Positions 48,426 to 58,105 of a DNA stretch of 64,000 nt are shown piece by piece; within the stretch, counting starts at the first letter, position 1, and each line of letters starts with the position of its first letter. The notes under the pieces are model-generated. The model was not told the origin of the DNA, searched no databases, and worked only from the letters and a program-made list of their open reading frames with translations. The translations under genes and the position numbers were made by a program. Origin of the DNA: Flaviramulus sp. (lineage in GTDB: Bacteria; Bacteroidota; Bacteroidia; Flavobacteriales; Flavobacteriaceae). The DNA is taken from assembly GCA_030731745.1 (NCBI GenBank), contig JANQTJ010000028.1, positions 31,817 to 95,816 of the forward strand, written 5' to 3'.

Positions 48426-49664
48426 GTGGTAAAAAACCTCTTAATAATCGGTTTTGTTTGGCCAGAACCAAAAAGTTCTGCTGCAGGAAGCAGGATTTTG
48501 CAGCTAATTGATGCGTTTCAGATTAGTGATTACAAAATAACTTTCGCTTCCCCTTGTTCAAAAAGTAAAAACGCTTTTGATCTTGAATCTATTGGGGTTT
48601 CTCAAAAAACTATAGAACTAAATAATCCTAGTTTTGATGTTTTTGTAAAAAAACTGAATCCAAACGTTGTTTTGTTTGACCGTTTTATGATGGAAGAACA
48701 ATTTGGCTGGCGCGTATCAGAGCAGTGTCCGGATGCTTTAAGAATTTTAGATACCGAAGATTTACATTGCTTAAGAAAAGGAAGGCATCTAGCCTTTAAA
48801 GACAATAAGCCTTTTGATCTTTCTTATTTATTCAACGATATTGCTAAACGAGAAATTGCAAGTATATACAGGTGTGATTTGAGTTTGATTATTTCTGAGT
48901 CTGAAATGCAGATTTTAAAAAATGATTTTAAAGTTGATGAAGCACTACTAGTTTATTTGCCTTTTCAATTAGAAGTTATTAATGATGAAAGTTTTAAAAA
49001 ACTTCCAGATTTTAACGAAAGACAGCACTTTGTAACCATTGGTAATTTTTTGCACGAACCCAATTATAATGCAGTTTTATATTTAAAAGAAACTATTTGG
49101 CCATTAATAAGAAAACAATTACCCAAGGTACATTTAAATATTTATGGTGCTTATGCTTCACAAAAAGTTATGCAACTACACAACGAAAAATATGGTTTTT
49201 TAATAAAAGGTTTTGCTGATGATGTGAATAAAGTTATGAAACTATCTAAAGTTTGTTTAGCACCTATTAGGTTTGGTGCTGGTTTAAAAGGGAAATTAGT
49301 AGATGCCATGCAAAATGGTACTCCTTGCGTAACTTCAACTATTGGAGCAGAGGGTATGTTTGGAGCATTAAACCCTAATGGTTTTATTGAAGATAATCCA
49401 GAAGAGTTTGCTAAAAAGTGTGTGCAACTTTATACCGATGAAATTCTATGGAAAGAAAAGCAACAAAGCGGATTTAATATTATAAATGTACGTTTTAATA
49501 AACCTTATTTTCAACATAAATTAATTACAATAATAAATGAGAATGTTAGATTTTTAAAGCAAAAACGCATGAATAATTTTACAGGACAAATGTTACATCA
49601 TCATACCATTCAAAGCACCAAGTTTATGAGTAAATGGATTGAAGAAAAGAATAAAATTAATTAA
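48426..49664 (+). CDS. Glycosyltransferase (GT4-like)
   Basis: HFVTIGNFLHEPNYNAVLYLKETIWPLI; LAPIRFGAGLKGKLVDAMQNGTPCVTSTIGAEGM; GTG start. Confidence 0.85.
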   Translation: MVKNLLIIGFVWPEPKSSAAGSRILQLIDAFQISDYKITFASPCSKSKNAFDLESIGVSQKTIELNNPSFDVFVKKLNPNVVLFDRFMMEEQFGWRVSEQCPDALRILDTEDLHCLRKGRHLAFKDNKPFDLSYLFNDIAKREIASIYRCDLSLIISESEMQILKNDFKVDEALLVYLPFQLEVINDESFKKLPDFNERQHFVTIGNFLHEPNYNAVLYLKETIWPLIRKQLPKVHLNIYGAYASQKVMQLHNEKYGFLIKGFADDVNKVMKLSKVCLAPIRFGAGLKGKLVDAMQNGTPCVTSTIGAEGMFGALNPNGFIEDNPEEFAKKCVQLYTDEILWKEKQQSGFNIINVRFNKPYFQHKLITIINENVRFLKQKRMNNFTGQMLHHHTIQSTKFMSKWIEEKNKIN

Positions 49665-50107
49665 GCTTCCACTTCACTTTTTTTAATTTTACGATACAAA
49701 AAGTTATTAAATATGTTGCGTTTGGCAAAACGCGTTAACTTATCAGCTTGACAAAGTTTGATGTATAATGCTTTATTTACACCAAAAAACTCATAAGTTT
49801 CACCATCTAAAAATGTTATTTCTAAAACCATGCCTTTGTGTTGCCAATCTATAATTGGCGCACAAATAGTTTCATTAAAAGAATCTAAATTAGCTGCTTT
49901 CGTTTCAGGAGAAATACTTACAAGAAAATGATATGCATCAATAATTTGTCGGCTTTTTAATTCTGCTTCGATTCCTTTTTCATCACCAGCTTGAAACTTA
50001 TCAGGATGCCATTCTTTTACCAAATTTCTATAAGTAGTTTTTAGAGTTTTTAAACTCATATCATTCTCAATACCAAACAATTTCTTGTATTCACTAATAC
50101 GTTTCAT
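49661..50107 (-). CDS. J domain protein with KTSC-like C-terminal domain
   Basis: LKTTYRNLVKEWHPDKFQ (HPD); C-terminal MVLEITFLDGETYEFFGVNKALYIKL. Confidence 0.8.
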   Translation of the reverse strand: MKRISEYKKLFGIENDMSLKTLKTTYRNLVKEWHPDKFQAGDEKGIEAELKSRQIIDAYHFLVSISPETKAANLDSFNETICAPIIDWQHKGMVLEITFLDGETYEFFGVNKALYIKLCQADKLTRFAKRNIFNNFLYRKIKKSEVEA

Positions 50108-50218
50108 GTGATTTTTTTTCTAAATAAGGCGCGAAGATAGTCTTTTAAATGAATCTACTTTAATATTTCTTCATACTATCTTGTTTTTTAATAGCTTTGC
50201 AGCTTTCAAAAATATACT

Positions 50219-51859
50219 ATGATTTCAGTTGATAATTTAGCAGTAGAGTTTGGTGGTAGTGCATTGTTTAGTGACGTGTCTTTCACTATAAATGAAAATG
50301 ATAAAATTGCCCTAATGGGTAAAAATGGTGCAGGAAAATCTACAATGATGAAGATTGTTTCTGGAAAACAGAAAGCGAGTAGAGGGCATGTGCGTTTTCC
50401 AAAAGATGTCGTGATAGCCTACTTGCCTCAGCATTTGTTAACTAAGGATGATTGTACTGTTTTTGAGGAAGCTTCAAAAGCCTTCAATCATGTATTTACC
50501 ATGCGGGACGAGATGGATCGTTTAAACAAAGAGTTGGAAACCAGAACAGATTACGAGTCTGATTCGTACATGAAAATTATTGAACAAGTATCAGATTTAG
50601 GAGAAAAATTTTATGCCTTAGAAGATGTTAATTATGATGCTGAGGTAGAAAAAGCATTAAGAGGTTTAGGTTTTAAACGTGAAGATTTTAATCGATTAAC
50701 AAGTGAATTTAGTGGTGGTTATCGCATGCGGATTGAATTGGCTAAAATTTTATTACAAAAACCAGATCTCATTTTATTGGATGAGCCTACTAATCATATT
50801 GATATTGAATCTGTTATTTGGTTAGAAGACTTTTTGCTGAATAAAGCCAAAGCGGTTATGGTTATCTCTCACGACAAGGCTTTTATTGATAATATTACCA
50901 ATAGAACTATTGAAGTGACTATGGGGCGTATTTACGATTATAAAGCAAATTATTCTCATTATTTACAATTAAGAGAAGATAGACGTTCACATCAAATTAA
51001 AGCATTCCAAGAACAACAAAAATTTATTGCTGATAACATGGCTTTTATTGAACGTTTTAAAGGCACCTATTCTAAAACGAATCAAGTGAGTTCTAGAGAA
51101 CGTATGCTAGAGAAATTAGAAATTATTGAAATTGATGAGGTTGATACTTCTGCTTTAAAATTAAGGTTTCCCCCAGCACCGCGATCTGGAGATTATCCAG
51201 TAACGGTTAAAGATTTATCAAAATCTTATGATGAACATATTGTATTTAAAAATGCTAATATGTCTATTGCTCGTGGTGAAAAAGTATCCTTTGTTGGACG
51301 AAATGGTGAAGGAAAATCAACGATGATTAAATCTATTTTAGGTGAAATCGATTTTGAAGGGCATTGTGCTTTAGGGCATAATGTAAAAGTAGGATACTTT
51401 GCTCAAAATCAAGCCTCTTTATTGGATGATAACTTAACTATTTTTCAAACGGTTGATGAGGTTGCAGAAGGCGATATACGTACGCAAATTAAAACTATTT
51501 TAGGGGGTTTTATGTTTAAAGGAGATGATATTGATAAAAAAGTAAGTGTACTTTCTGGTGGAGAAAAAACAAGATTAGCCATGGTAAAATTACTCTTGGA
51601 GCCAGTTAATTTATTGATTCTGGATGAGCCAACAAATCATCTTGATTTAAAATCTAAAGATGTTTTAAAAGAGGCTTTAAGGAATTTCGAAGGTACTTTG
51701 ATTCTGGTTTCTCACGATCGTGATTTTCTGCAAGGGTTATCTCAAAAAGTTTTCGAATTTAAAGATCAACGTGTTATTGAGCATTTTGAAACCATTGATG
51801 ACTTTTTGGTTCGTAATCGTATTGAGAATTTAAAACAGATAGATTTAAAAAATAAGTAA
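50219..51859 (+). CDS. ABC-F family ATP-binding protein
   Basis: Two nucleotide-binding domains (GKNGAGKST, GRNGEGKST) and LILLDEPTNHID / LLILDEPTNHLD; linker KFIADNMAFIERFKGTYSKTNQVSSRERMLEKLE. Confidence 0.93.
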   Translation: MISVDNLAVEFGGSALFSDVSFTINENDKIALMGKNGAGKSTMMKIVSGKQKASRGHVRFPKDVVIAYLPQHLLTKDDCTVFEEASKAFNHVFTMRDEMDRLNKELETRTDYESDSYMKIIEQVSDLGEKFYALEDVNYDAEVEKALRGLGFKREDFNRLTSEFSGGYRMRIELAKILLQKPDLILLDEPTNHIDIESVIWLEDFLLNKAKAVMVISHDKAFIDNITNRTIEVTMGRIYDYKANYSHYLQLREDRRSHQIKAFQEQQKFIADNMAFIERFKGTYSKTNQVSSRERMLEKLEIIEIDEVDTSALKLRFPPAPRSGDYPVTVKDLSKSYDEHIVFKNANMSIARGEKVSFVGRNGEGKSTMIKSILGEIDFEGHCALGHNVKVGYFAQNQASLLDDNLTIFQTVDEVAEGDIRTQIKTILGGFMFKGDDIDKKVSVLSGGEKTRLAMVKLLLEPVNLLILDEPTNHLDLKSKDVLKEALRNFEGTLILVSHDRDFLQGLSQKVFEFKDQRVIEHFETIDDFLVRNRIENLKQIDLKNK

Positions 51860-51860
51860 A

Positions 51861-52655
51861 TTAAAATGAATCATCCAGCAGTTCGACCTTTATCGTTTGT
51901 TTAATCGGAATAGCTGCTGGTCCAAATTGATTAAACATAGGAACGTCTGCTGCATCTCGACCATAAGCAACAGATACATAGCTCCCTTTTTTTTGAGTTT
52001 GTGTAGCGTCAAAAATATACCACTGGTTACCCACAAAAGCTTCAAACCATGCATGCATATCCATCGGCTTCAATTCATGTAAATAACCAACTACCATACG
52101 TGCGGGGATACTTAAACTTCTGCATAATGCAATCCCTAAATGAGCTAAATCTCTGCATACGCCTTGTTGTTTGTAATTAACTTCTATAGCCGAAATAGGG
52201 TAGTTGCTACTTTCAGGAATATAAGCTATGTTGTCTTTAAGCCAAGTTTCAATAGCTTCTACTTGATTGTAACCAGGTAATTGATTTAATGTTATATTAT
52301 TAGCTAAATCACTAAACCGGTCTGATTCACAGTATCTGCTTGGAAGTAAATAAATAAGAACATTATCTGGAAGATTTTCAATTTGTACAAAAGGCGCATT
52401 TTTTTCAATATTAACATCCTTTGATGTTTTTACATTAGCCATAGTTGATATGGTAAATAAACCAGGAGGTGCTGTAATACGTTGGCATAAATTCCCGTAA
52501 GTATCTGTGTATTCGTAGGCTTTTATTTTTGGTTTAATAGTGTATTTTTCACTAGCAATCCATTGTTTTGCACCACTTCTAGGTCTTAACATTAATATAA
52601 ATGGCGTGGGTATTTCAATGTTAAATACCAATTTACAGCTTACTCGTAATAACAT
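51861..52655 (-). CDS. Transglutaminase-like family protein
   Basis: QQGVCRDLAHLGIALCRSLSIPARMVVGYL; MHAWFEAFVGNQWYIFDAT (Cys-His-Asp). Confidence 0.9.
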   Translation of the reverse strand: MLLRVSCKLVFNIEIPTPFILMLRPRSGAKQWIASEKYTIKPKIKAYEYTDTYGNLCQRITAPPGLFTISTMANVKTSKDVNIEKNAPFVQIENLPDNVLIYLLPSRYCESDRFSDLANNITLNQLPGYNQVEAIETWLKDNIAYIPESSNYPISAIEVNYKQQGVCRDLAHLGIALCRSLSIPARMVVGYLHELKPMDMHAWFEAFVGNQWYIFDATQTQKKGSYVSVAYGRDAADVPMFNQFGPAAIPIKQTIKVELLDDSF

Positions 52656-52799
52656 AATCCATTTATATTTAAATATTAAATCTAATAAAAGTAGATTATA
52701 AAATTAGGATAATAAAACTGTATTTTACTTGTGTTTTATGTATTAATCTAGGTGGTATTTTAAAATAAGAATAAAAAAATCATCTTAAAATAACAAATA

Positions 52800-53480
52800 T
52801 CATGGTATAAGTAGTTTTATCAATTGTTTAATACCAATTGTTGCAAGTTCTGGTATTACGGTTAAATTCTTTCCACTATTTATGCTTGGCTTTGGGTCAA
52901 TAAAATAAGTTGGCGTGTTTTCTGGCACATAATGCATTAAACTGGCTGCAGGATATACTTGCATTGAAGTTCCTATAATAATCAAAATATCTGCGGTTTC
53001 ACAAATTTCAACAGCATGCTCAATCATCGGAACATCTTCTCCAAACCAAACAATATGTGGCCTTAATTGATAACCTTTTTTGCACGTATCTCCTAAGATT
53101 AGGTCTTTTTTCCACTCTAAAACATCAGTTTCATCAAACGTGCTTCTTACTTTTAATAGTTCACCATGTAAATGGATAACACGGCTACTGCCAGCACGCT
53201 CATGCAAATCATCTACATTTTGAGTAATAATTGAAACGCTAAAACCTTTTTCTAAATTAGCTAAATATTTATGGGCCTCATTTGGTTTTACTTCAAATAA
53301 TTGTTTTCTACGTTGATTGTAAAAGTCTAATACTAATTCTGGATTTTTTCTAAATCCCTCAGGGGTTGCAACTTCCATAACATCATGGCCTTCCCATAAA
53401 CCATTTTCATCTCTAAAGGTTTTTATACCACTTTCGGCACTCATACCAGCTCCCGTTAGTATAACTATATGTTTTTTCAT
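52800..53480 (-). CDS. cobB: NAD-dependent protein deacylase (sirtuin)
   Basis: ILTGAGMSAESGIKTFRDENGLWEGHD; TQNVDDLHERAGSSRVIHLHGEL. Confidence 0.92.
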   Translation of the reverse strand: MKKHIVILTGAGMSAESGIKTFRDENGLWEGHDVMEVATPEGFRKNPELVLDFYNQRRKQLFEVKPNEAHKYLANLEKGFSVSIITQNVDDLHERAGSSRVIHLHGELLKVRSTFDETDVLEWKKDLILGDTCKKGYQLRPHIVWFGEDVPMIEHAVEICETADILIIIGTSMQVYPAASLMHYVPENTPTYFIDPKPSINSGKNLTVIPELATIGIKQLIKLLIP

Positions 53481-53505
53481 GTTATAAATTTACTAATTTT
53501 GGTGC

Positions 53506-54162
53506 ATGATAGATTTAAAACTTTTAGAACATTTAGAAACATATTTAACCGACTCTAGAAAGCAAAAATTCTCAAATGTTTTATCACAACGCACCAAACA
53601 TTTCACAATAGCTACAGAAGATGTTTATCAACTACATAACACCAGTGCAGTTATTAGAAGTTGCGATGTATTTGGTGTGCAGGAAGTTAATATAATTGAA
53701 GAGCGAAACACGAAGCGTATTGATAGAGAAATTGCCATGGGAGCTCAGAAATGGGTAGATTTAAATAGATACAACTCTGTAAAAGCATGTATTTATGATT
53801 TAAAATTGAAAGGCTATCAAATTGTTGCTACAACACCACATACTAACGATACGTTATTACATGATTTTGATGTAACTAAAAAATCATGTTTTTTCTTTGG
53901 GAGAGAGACAGAAGGTTTATCTCAAGAAGTTTTAGATGCTGCAGATTGTTACTTAAAAATTCCAATGGTTGGTTTTACCGAAAGTTTAAATATATCAGTT
54001 TCTGCAGCAATTATACTTCAAGAGGTTACAACCAAACTAAAACAAACAAGTATTAACTGGAAATTATCGCAAAATGAAATTTTTGAGAAACGTTTAGATT
54101 GGTGTAAAAAAACATTAAAAAGTTATGATGATATTGTTGCTCGTTTTTATGAAACTAAATGA
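53506..54162 (+). CDS. TrmH/SpoU family RNA methyltransferase
   Basis: NTSAVIRSCDVFGVQEVNII; FFFGRETEGLSQEVLDAADCYLKIPMVGFTESLNISVSAAI. Confidence 0.92.
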   Translation: MIDLKLLEHLETYLTDSRKQKFSNVLSQRTKHFTIATEDVYQLHNTSAVIRSCDVFGVQEVNIIEERNTKRIDREIAMGAQKWVDLNRYNSVKACIYDLKLKGYQIVATTPHTNDTLLHDFDVTKKSCFFFGRETEGLSQEVLDAADCYLKIPMVGFTESLNISVSAAIILQEVTTKLKQTSINWKLSQNEIFEKRLDWCKKTLKSYDDIVARFYETK

Positions 54163-54200
54163 TACAAAAAGAGGAAATTAATATTGATTTCCTCTTTAAT
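54163..54200. terminator. Terminator between convergent genes
   Basis: AAAGAGGAAAT..ATTTCCTCTTT stem. Confidence 0.75.
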
Positions 54201-54218
54201 AATTTTTTTATATTAAGT

Positions 54219-54995
54219 TTATAATCTTTTACTTCTTCCTCTACTTAATAGTTTATATTCTTCATAACACTCACTTATGGCATCCAAAATTTGTAAATCG
54301 TTAGCACTTTGAATAAACCCTTTTGAGTAGTTACATTGGTTCACTATTTCATCCAAATCTATTCTATCTACTTGTAATAGTACGGTTAGCATTTCTCTAT
54401 CAAAACGAGAGGCTAATAAATTTCTAATTTCATCATCCTCTTTCATCTGTTTCAGTTTGCGTAATTCGTTTGGTTTTTTTCCAAACATACGATACAAAAA
54501 ATCTGCAGGATTAAAAATAGAGCCTATAACTTTGGTTAAGCCTGATGTTTTACCAGCTTCATAACCTTTACTTGATAAACCAGAAATACTATATCTGTAA
54601 TTATCATTCATCACAGGTACTTGTTTAATATCTACTTCTAAATAGCCTGTTAGCTTTAATTGATTTACAACGACCTCTTCTAGAGCGAGAGCTAATTCTG
54701 TTAATTCTATGTTAGAACTTCCAAACTTTATCCAATCATTTGTTACTCTAACTTTTATAGATTTGAAACCTAAATATGAAAAGTGAAGGGTATCATTAAC
54801 TTTAGCAGTAATGGAAAATTCTCCTTTGTTGTTTGAGGTAGTGCCAATAACTTGATTAAGATTAACGATGTTTACACTTTCTAAGGGTACATCATCGGAA
54901 GCATTAATAACTACGCCAAAAACTTTATCAATCTCTTGAGCTTTTCCTACAAAGGAAAAGCATAAAAGCATAAATAGGATTAGCGTATTCTTCAT
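54219..54995 (-). CDS. Carboxypeptidase-like regulatory domain protein
   Basis: VFGVVINASDDVPLESVNIVNLNQVIGTTSNNKGEFSI. Confidence 0.85.
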   Translation of the reverse strand: MKNTLILFMLLCFSFVGKAQEIDKVFGVVINASDDVPLESVNIVNLNQVIGTTSNNKGEFSITAKVNDTLHFSYLGFKSIKVRVTNDWIKFGSSNIELTELALALEEVVVNQLKLTGYLEVDIKQVPVMNDNYRYSISGLSSKGYEAGKTSGLTKVIGSIFNPADFLYRMFGKKPNELRKLKQMKEDDEIRNLLASRFDREMLTVLLQVDRIDLDEIVNQCNYSKGFIQSANDLQILDAISECYEEYKLLSRGRSKRL

Positions 54996-55099
54996 ATAAT
55001 TTTCTTAATCAGCACTAATTTTGCTATAAAAGTACTAAACTAAATAACAAAACTAGGTCTGAAAGTTTTATTTTGACTTAAAATTAACAAAAAAATGAG

Positions 55100-56938
55100 C
55101 TATCTTCTAGAACGTCTAGCTACAGAAGGTCTTGAACCAGAATCTGATCTTCGTGATCTATCTGAATTTGAATCACCTCCAGAACGTCTAGGTTTTGATC
55201 CACCCTCGCTTCTTCGTCTATCACCTCTGTTGCCAGAACTAGTTTTTCTCTCATCACGATTTCCACCACTTCTTTTTCTATCTCGTCTTCCGCCACCGCC
55301 TCCACCACGGTTTTCAGAAACTTCTACATTAACAAAACGACCTTCGTGTTTAAAGTCAGTAAAAAATGCTAAAACTTTTTCTTTAAGTTCGTTTTCAGTA
55401 TTAAAAAACGAGAAGCTTTCTTTTGTTTCAACTTTAAAAACATCATCTCTACCAAGCTCTAATTGTTCTTTTAAGAAATCTTTTAACTTCATCCAATCAA
55501 AACCATCTTTACTACCAACATTTATAAAGTATCTTGTAGAATCAGATTTTCCACCAAAATCTCTTCTACCTTCACGACCATCTTCACGATCGTTATCTCT
55601 ATCAAAAGAACCTTCAGCAATATTTAAGTTTTTAGATTTTTGGTAGTAATTATAGAAACGCGTAAACTCAACTGAGAAGAATTTTTTAATTAATTCATCC
55701 TTGGTTGTGTCTTCAAACATCTCTTTAATATTGGTAAGATATTTGTCAATTTCATGGTTAATCTCAGTGTTATGGATTTTATTTGCAAGCGACATTAATT
55801 GTACTTCGCATATTTCCATACCATCTGGAATATCTTTTTTCTCGAAGGCTTTATTGATGATACGCTCGATACTTTTTATTTTTCTAACTTCACTTTTTGA
55901 AACAATAACCATGGAAACACCCGTTTTTCCAGCACGTCCTGTACGTCCAGAACGATGCGTATAAGTTTCAATTTCATCAGGTAATTGGTAATTTATTACG
56001 TGTGTAATATCATCAACATCAATACCACGTGCTGCAACATCAGTAGCAACAAGCATCTGGATTTGGTTTTTTCTAAAGGCGTTCATTACCAAATCACGTT
56101 GGTTTTGGCTTAAATCACCGTGTAAAGCACCAGCATTGTAACCATCCTCTATAAGTTGTTCGGCTACTTTTTGGGTATCGCGTTTGGTTCTACAAAATAC
56201 AACTGAAAAAATATCAGGATTAGCATCGGCTAAACGTTTTAAAGCATTGTATCGATCTCTGGCGTTTACTAAATAATATTCATGAGACACTTGGCTAGTA
56301 CTTTCATTTTTATTTCCAACAGTTATTTCCTGTGGATTTTCCATGAATTTTTTAGCAATAACAGATACCTCTTTGGGCATGGTTGCACTAAATAGCCAAG
56401 TACATTTATCTTCTGGAGTGTTGGATAAAATATCTGTAATATCTTCATAAAAACCCATGTTTAGCATCTCATCAGCTTCATCTAAAACAGCATATTCAAT
56501 TTTAGAAATATCAACTAAACGTCTACTAATCATATCTTTAATTCGCCCTGGTGTTGCTACAATAATTTGTGCACCTTTTTTTACATCTCTAGCTTGATCG
56601 GTAATACTCGACCCTCCATAAACAGCTACAACATTAAGTCCTTTACAATATTTACCATACAATTTCATTTCGTTGGTAATCTGTAAACAAAGCTCTCTAG
56701 TTGGCGATAAAATTAAACCTTGCGTTGTTCTGCTATCAATATTAATTTTTTGTAACATTGGGAAGCCAAAAGCAGCTGTTTTTCCTGTACCTGTTTGTGC
56801 TAATGCTACCAAATCAGTTTCATTGTTTAATAAAATAGGAATTGCTTTTTCTTGTACTTCACTAGGTTTTGTAAAACCTAAGTCTGTAATAGCTTGCAGT
56901 AAGTCTTCATTAAGACCTAGTTCTTGGAATGTGTTCAT
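55100..56938 (-). CDS. DEAD/DEAH box RNA helicase with DbpA-like RNA-binding domain and basic Gly/Arg/Ser tail
   Basis: AQTGTGKTAAFGFPML, DEAD, SATMP, HRSGRTGRAGKTG; low-complexity RG/S tail. Confidence 0.93.
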   Translation of the reverse strand: MNTFQELGLNEDLLQAITDLGFTKPSEVQEKAIPILLNNETDLVALAQTGTGKTAAFGFPMLQKINIDSRTTQGLILSPTRELCLQITNEMKLYGKYCKGLNVVAVYGGSSITDQARDVKKGAQIIVATPGRIKDMISRRLVDISKIEYAVLDEADEMLNMGFYEDITDILSNTPEDKCTWLFSATMPKEVSVIAKKFMENPQEITVGNKNESTSQVSHEYYLVNARDRYNALKRLADANPDIFSVVFCRTKRDTQKVAEQLIEDGYNAGALHGDLSQNQRDLVMNAFRKNQIQMLVATDVAARGIDVDDITHVINYQLPDEIETYTHRSGRTGRAGKTGVSMVIVSKSEVRKIKSIERIINKAFEKKDIPDGMEICEVQLMSLANKIHNTEINHEIDKYLTNIKEMFEDTTKDELIKKFFSVEFTRFYNYYQKSKNLNIAEGSFDRDNDREDGREGRRDFGGKSDSTRYFINVGSKDGFDWMKLKDFLKEQLELGRDDVFKVETKESFSFFNTENELKEKVLAFFTDFKHEGRFVNVEVSENRGGGGGGRRDRKRSGGNRDERKTSSGNRGDRRRSEGGSKPRRSGGDSNSDRSRRSDSGSRPSVARRSRR

Positions 56939-57068
56939 TCTTGTGTATAAGTATTCGATTATATTATGCAGTGCTACATAAGAAGGGAATCGACATACTT
57001 AAACCTAAACTTCTAGTAACACATCCTCACTCTGAGGAATTTTAATCCTTAACCCGGATTTCAAGCGG

Positions 57069-57097
57069 CAAAGATAAGCTTTTATTTGAATAAACAA
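57069..57097 (-). promoter_or_regulatory. Bacteroidetes-type promoter of the DEAD-box helicase gene
   Basis: Minus strand TTG (57097-57095) - N18 - TATCTTTG (57076-57069). Confidence 0.5.
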
Positions 57098-57343
57098 TTT
57101 TTTGCAGTTTTAAGATGCTTTAAGCATTCAAAAGTATTTTATTTTTTGGAATTCGTAAATTTAAACATTTCACTGCGCTATCTCACTTGTCAGGGAGCTT
57201 AAACAATTAATCAGCGGTGCGCAAAGGCGAACCGTTCAAGTGTTAATACAATTATTTGAGAATTATTAGGTTTAATTAGTTGTTTTTATTAATTCGGACT
57301 GTTTAGTACTCAGGCTATGCGAAGTGTTCAGAATAGTTTTTAT

Positions 57344-57919
57344 TTACTTATGTTTATTAATATAACCTTTATTATCGTCAAGTAAACTTGAGTAAGATTC
57401 TAAAAGCGTTTGCTCACCATCAATCACATCTGCTAATAAATGGTAAAATTTTATTTTTACTTCATCATTTCTTTCGTTAAGATTATCATAAACAAAATCC
57501 GCTAAACGTTTTATTTTATCAGAGAGAATATCGGTTTGTGATTCAATATCCAATAATTGCGATATAATTTGAAATTCTAATAGTTCAGCCTTATTAGAAA
57601 TAAAAAATCTTAGGCTCACATTTTTTATAGATGCAACTTGAAAACCTCCCGAACTTGTTATTATTTCGCTTAGCGTCTGTTCATTATTACCAATTTCATT
57701 ATCAATTATTTCATAAAGTTTTAGGTGTCTGTTTAATACACTATCTACTTCTATTTGACTTGATTTAATTTCATTTTCTATAGCCAATAGTGTCTTTTCG
57801 ATATACTTCTCGTTGTCTACATTTTCTTTATAGTTACTTATCGAAACAGCAATTAATATACCAATTGCAACGATTACAATTTCTTGAAAAATGTATACGA
57901 CCTTCTTTTTCTTTTTCAT
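57344..57919 (-). CDS. DUF6090-like membrane protein
   Basis: KKKKVVYIFQEIVIVAIGILIAVSISNYKE N-terminal pattern; helical remainder. Confidence 0.6.
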   Translation of the reverse strand: MKKKKKVVYIFQEIVIVAIGILIAVSISNYKENVDNEKYIEKTLLAIENEIKSSQIEVDSVLNRHLKLYEIIDNEIGNNEQTLSEIITSSGGFQVASIKNVSLRFFISNKAELLEFQIISQLLDIESQTDILSDKIKRLADFVYDNLNERNDEVKIKFYHLLADVIDGEQTLLESYSSLLDDNKGYINKHK

Positions 57920-58105
57920 TTAACCCTATATTTATTTTGTACAACTACTTGATAATAAATTGTTTTAATAATTTATATCTGTTACTAAACGAAGATATAT
58001 GATTTTTTTTTCAAAGTCAAATCCCAACTAAAACTATAAAATTTATTATTTAATTTCTGTTAGTCTTGAAATCATTCCATTAATCAAATTATTAAGAATA
58101 TTAAC

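Noticed and set aside
55095-55646. 183-aa plus-strand ORF antisense to the helicase tail
   Set aside because: It mirrors the low-complexity Gly/Arg/Ser coding region (Leu/Pro/Ser-rich translation), with no independent coding evidence.
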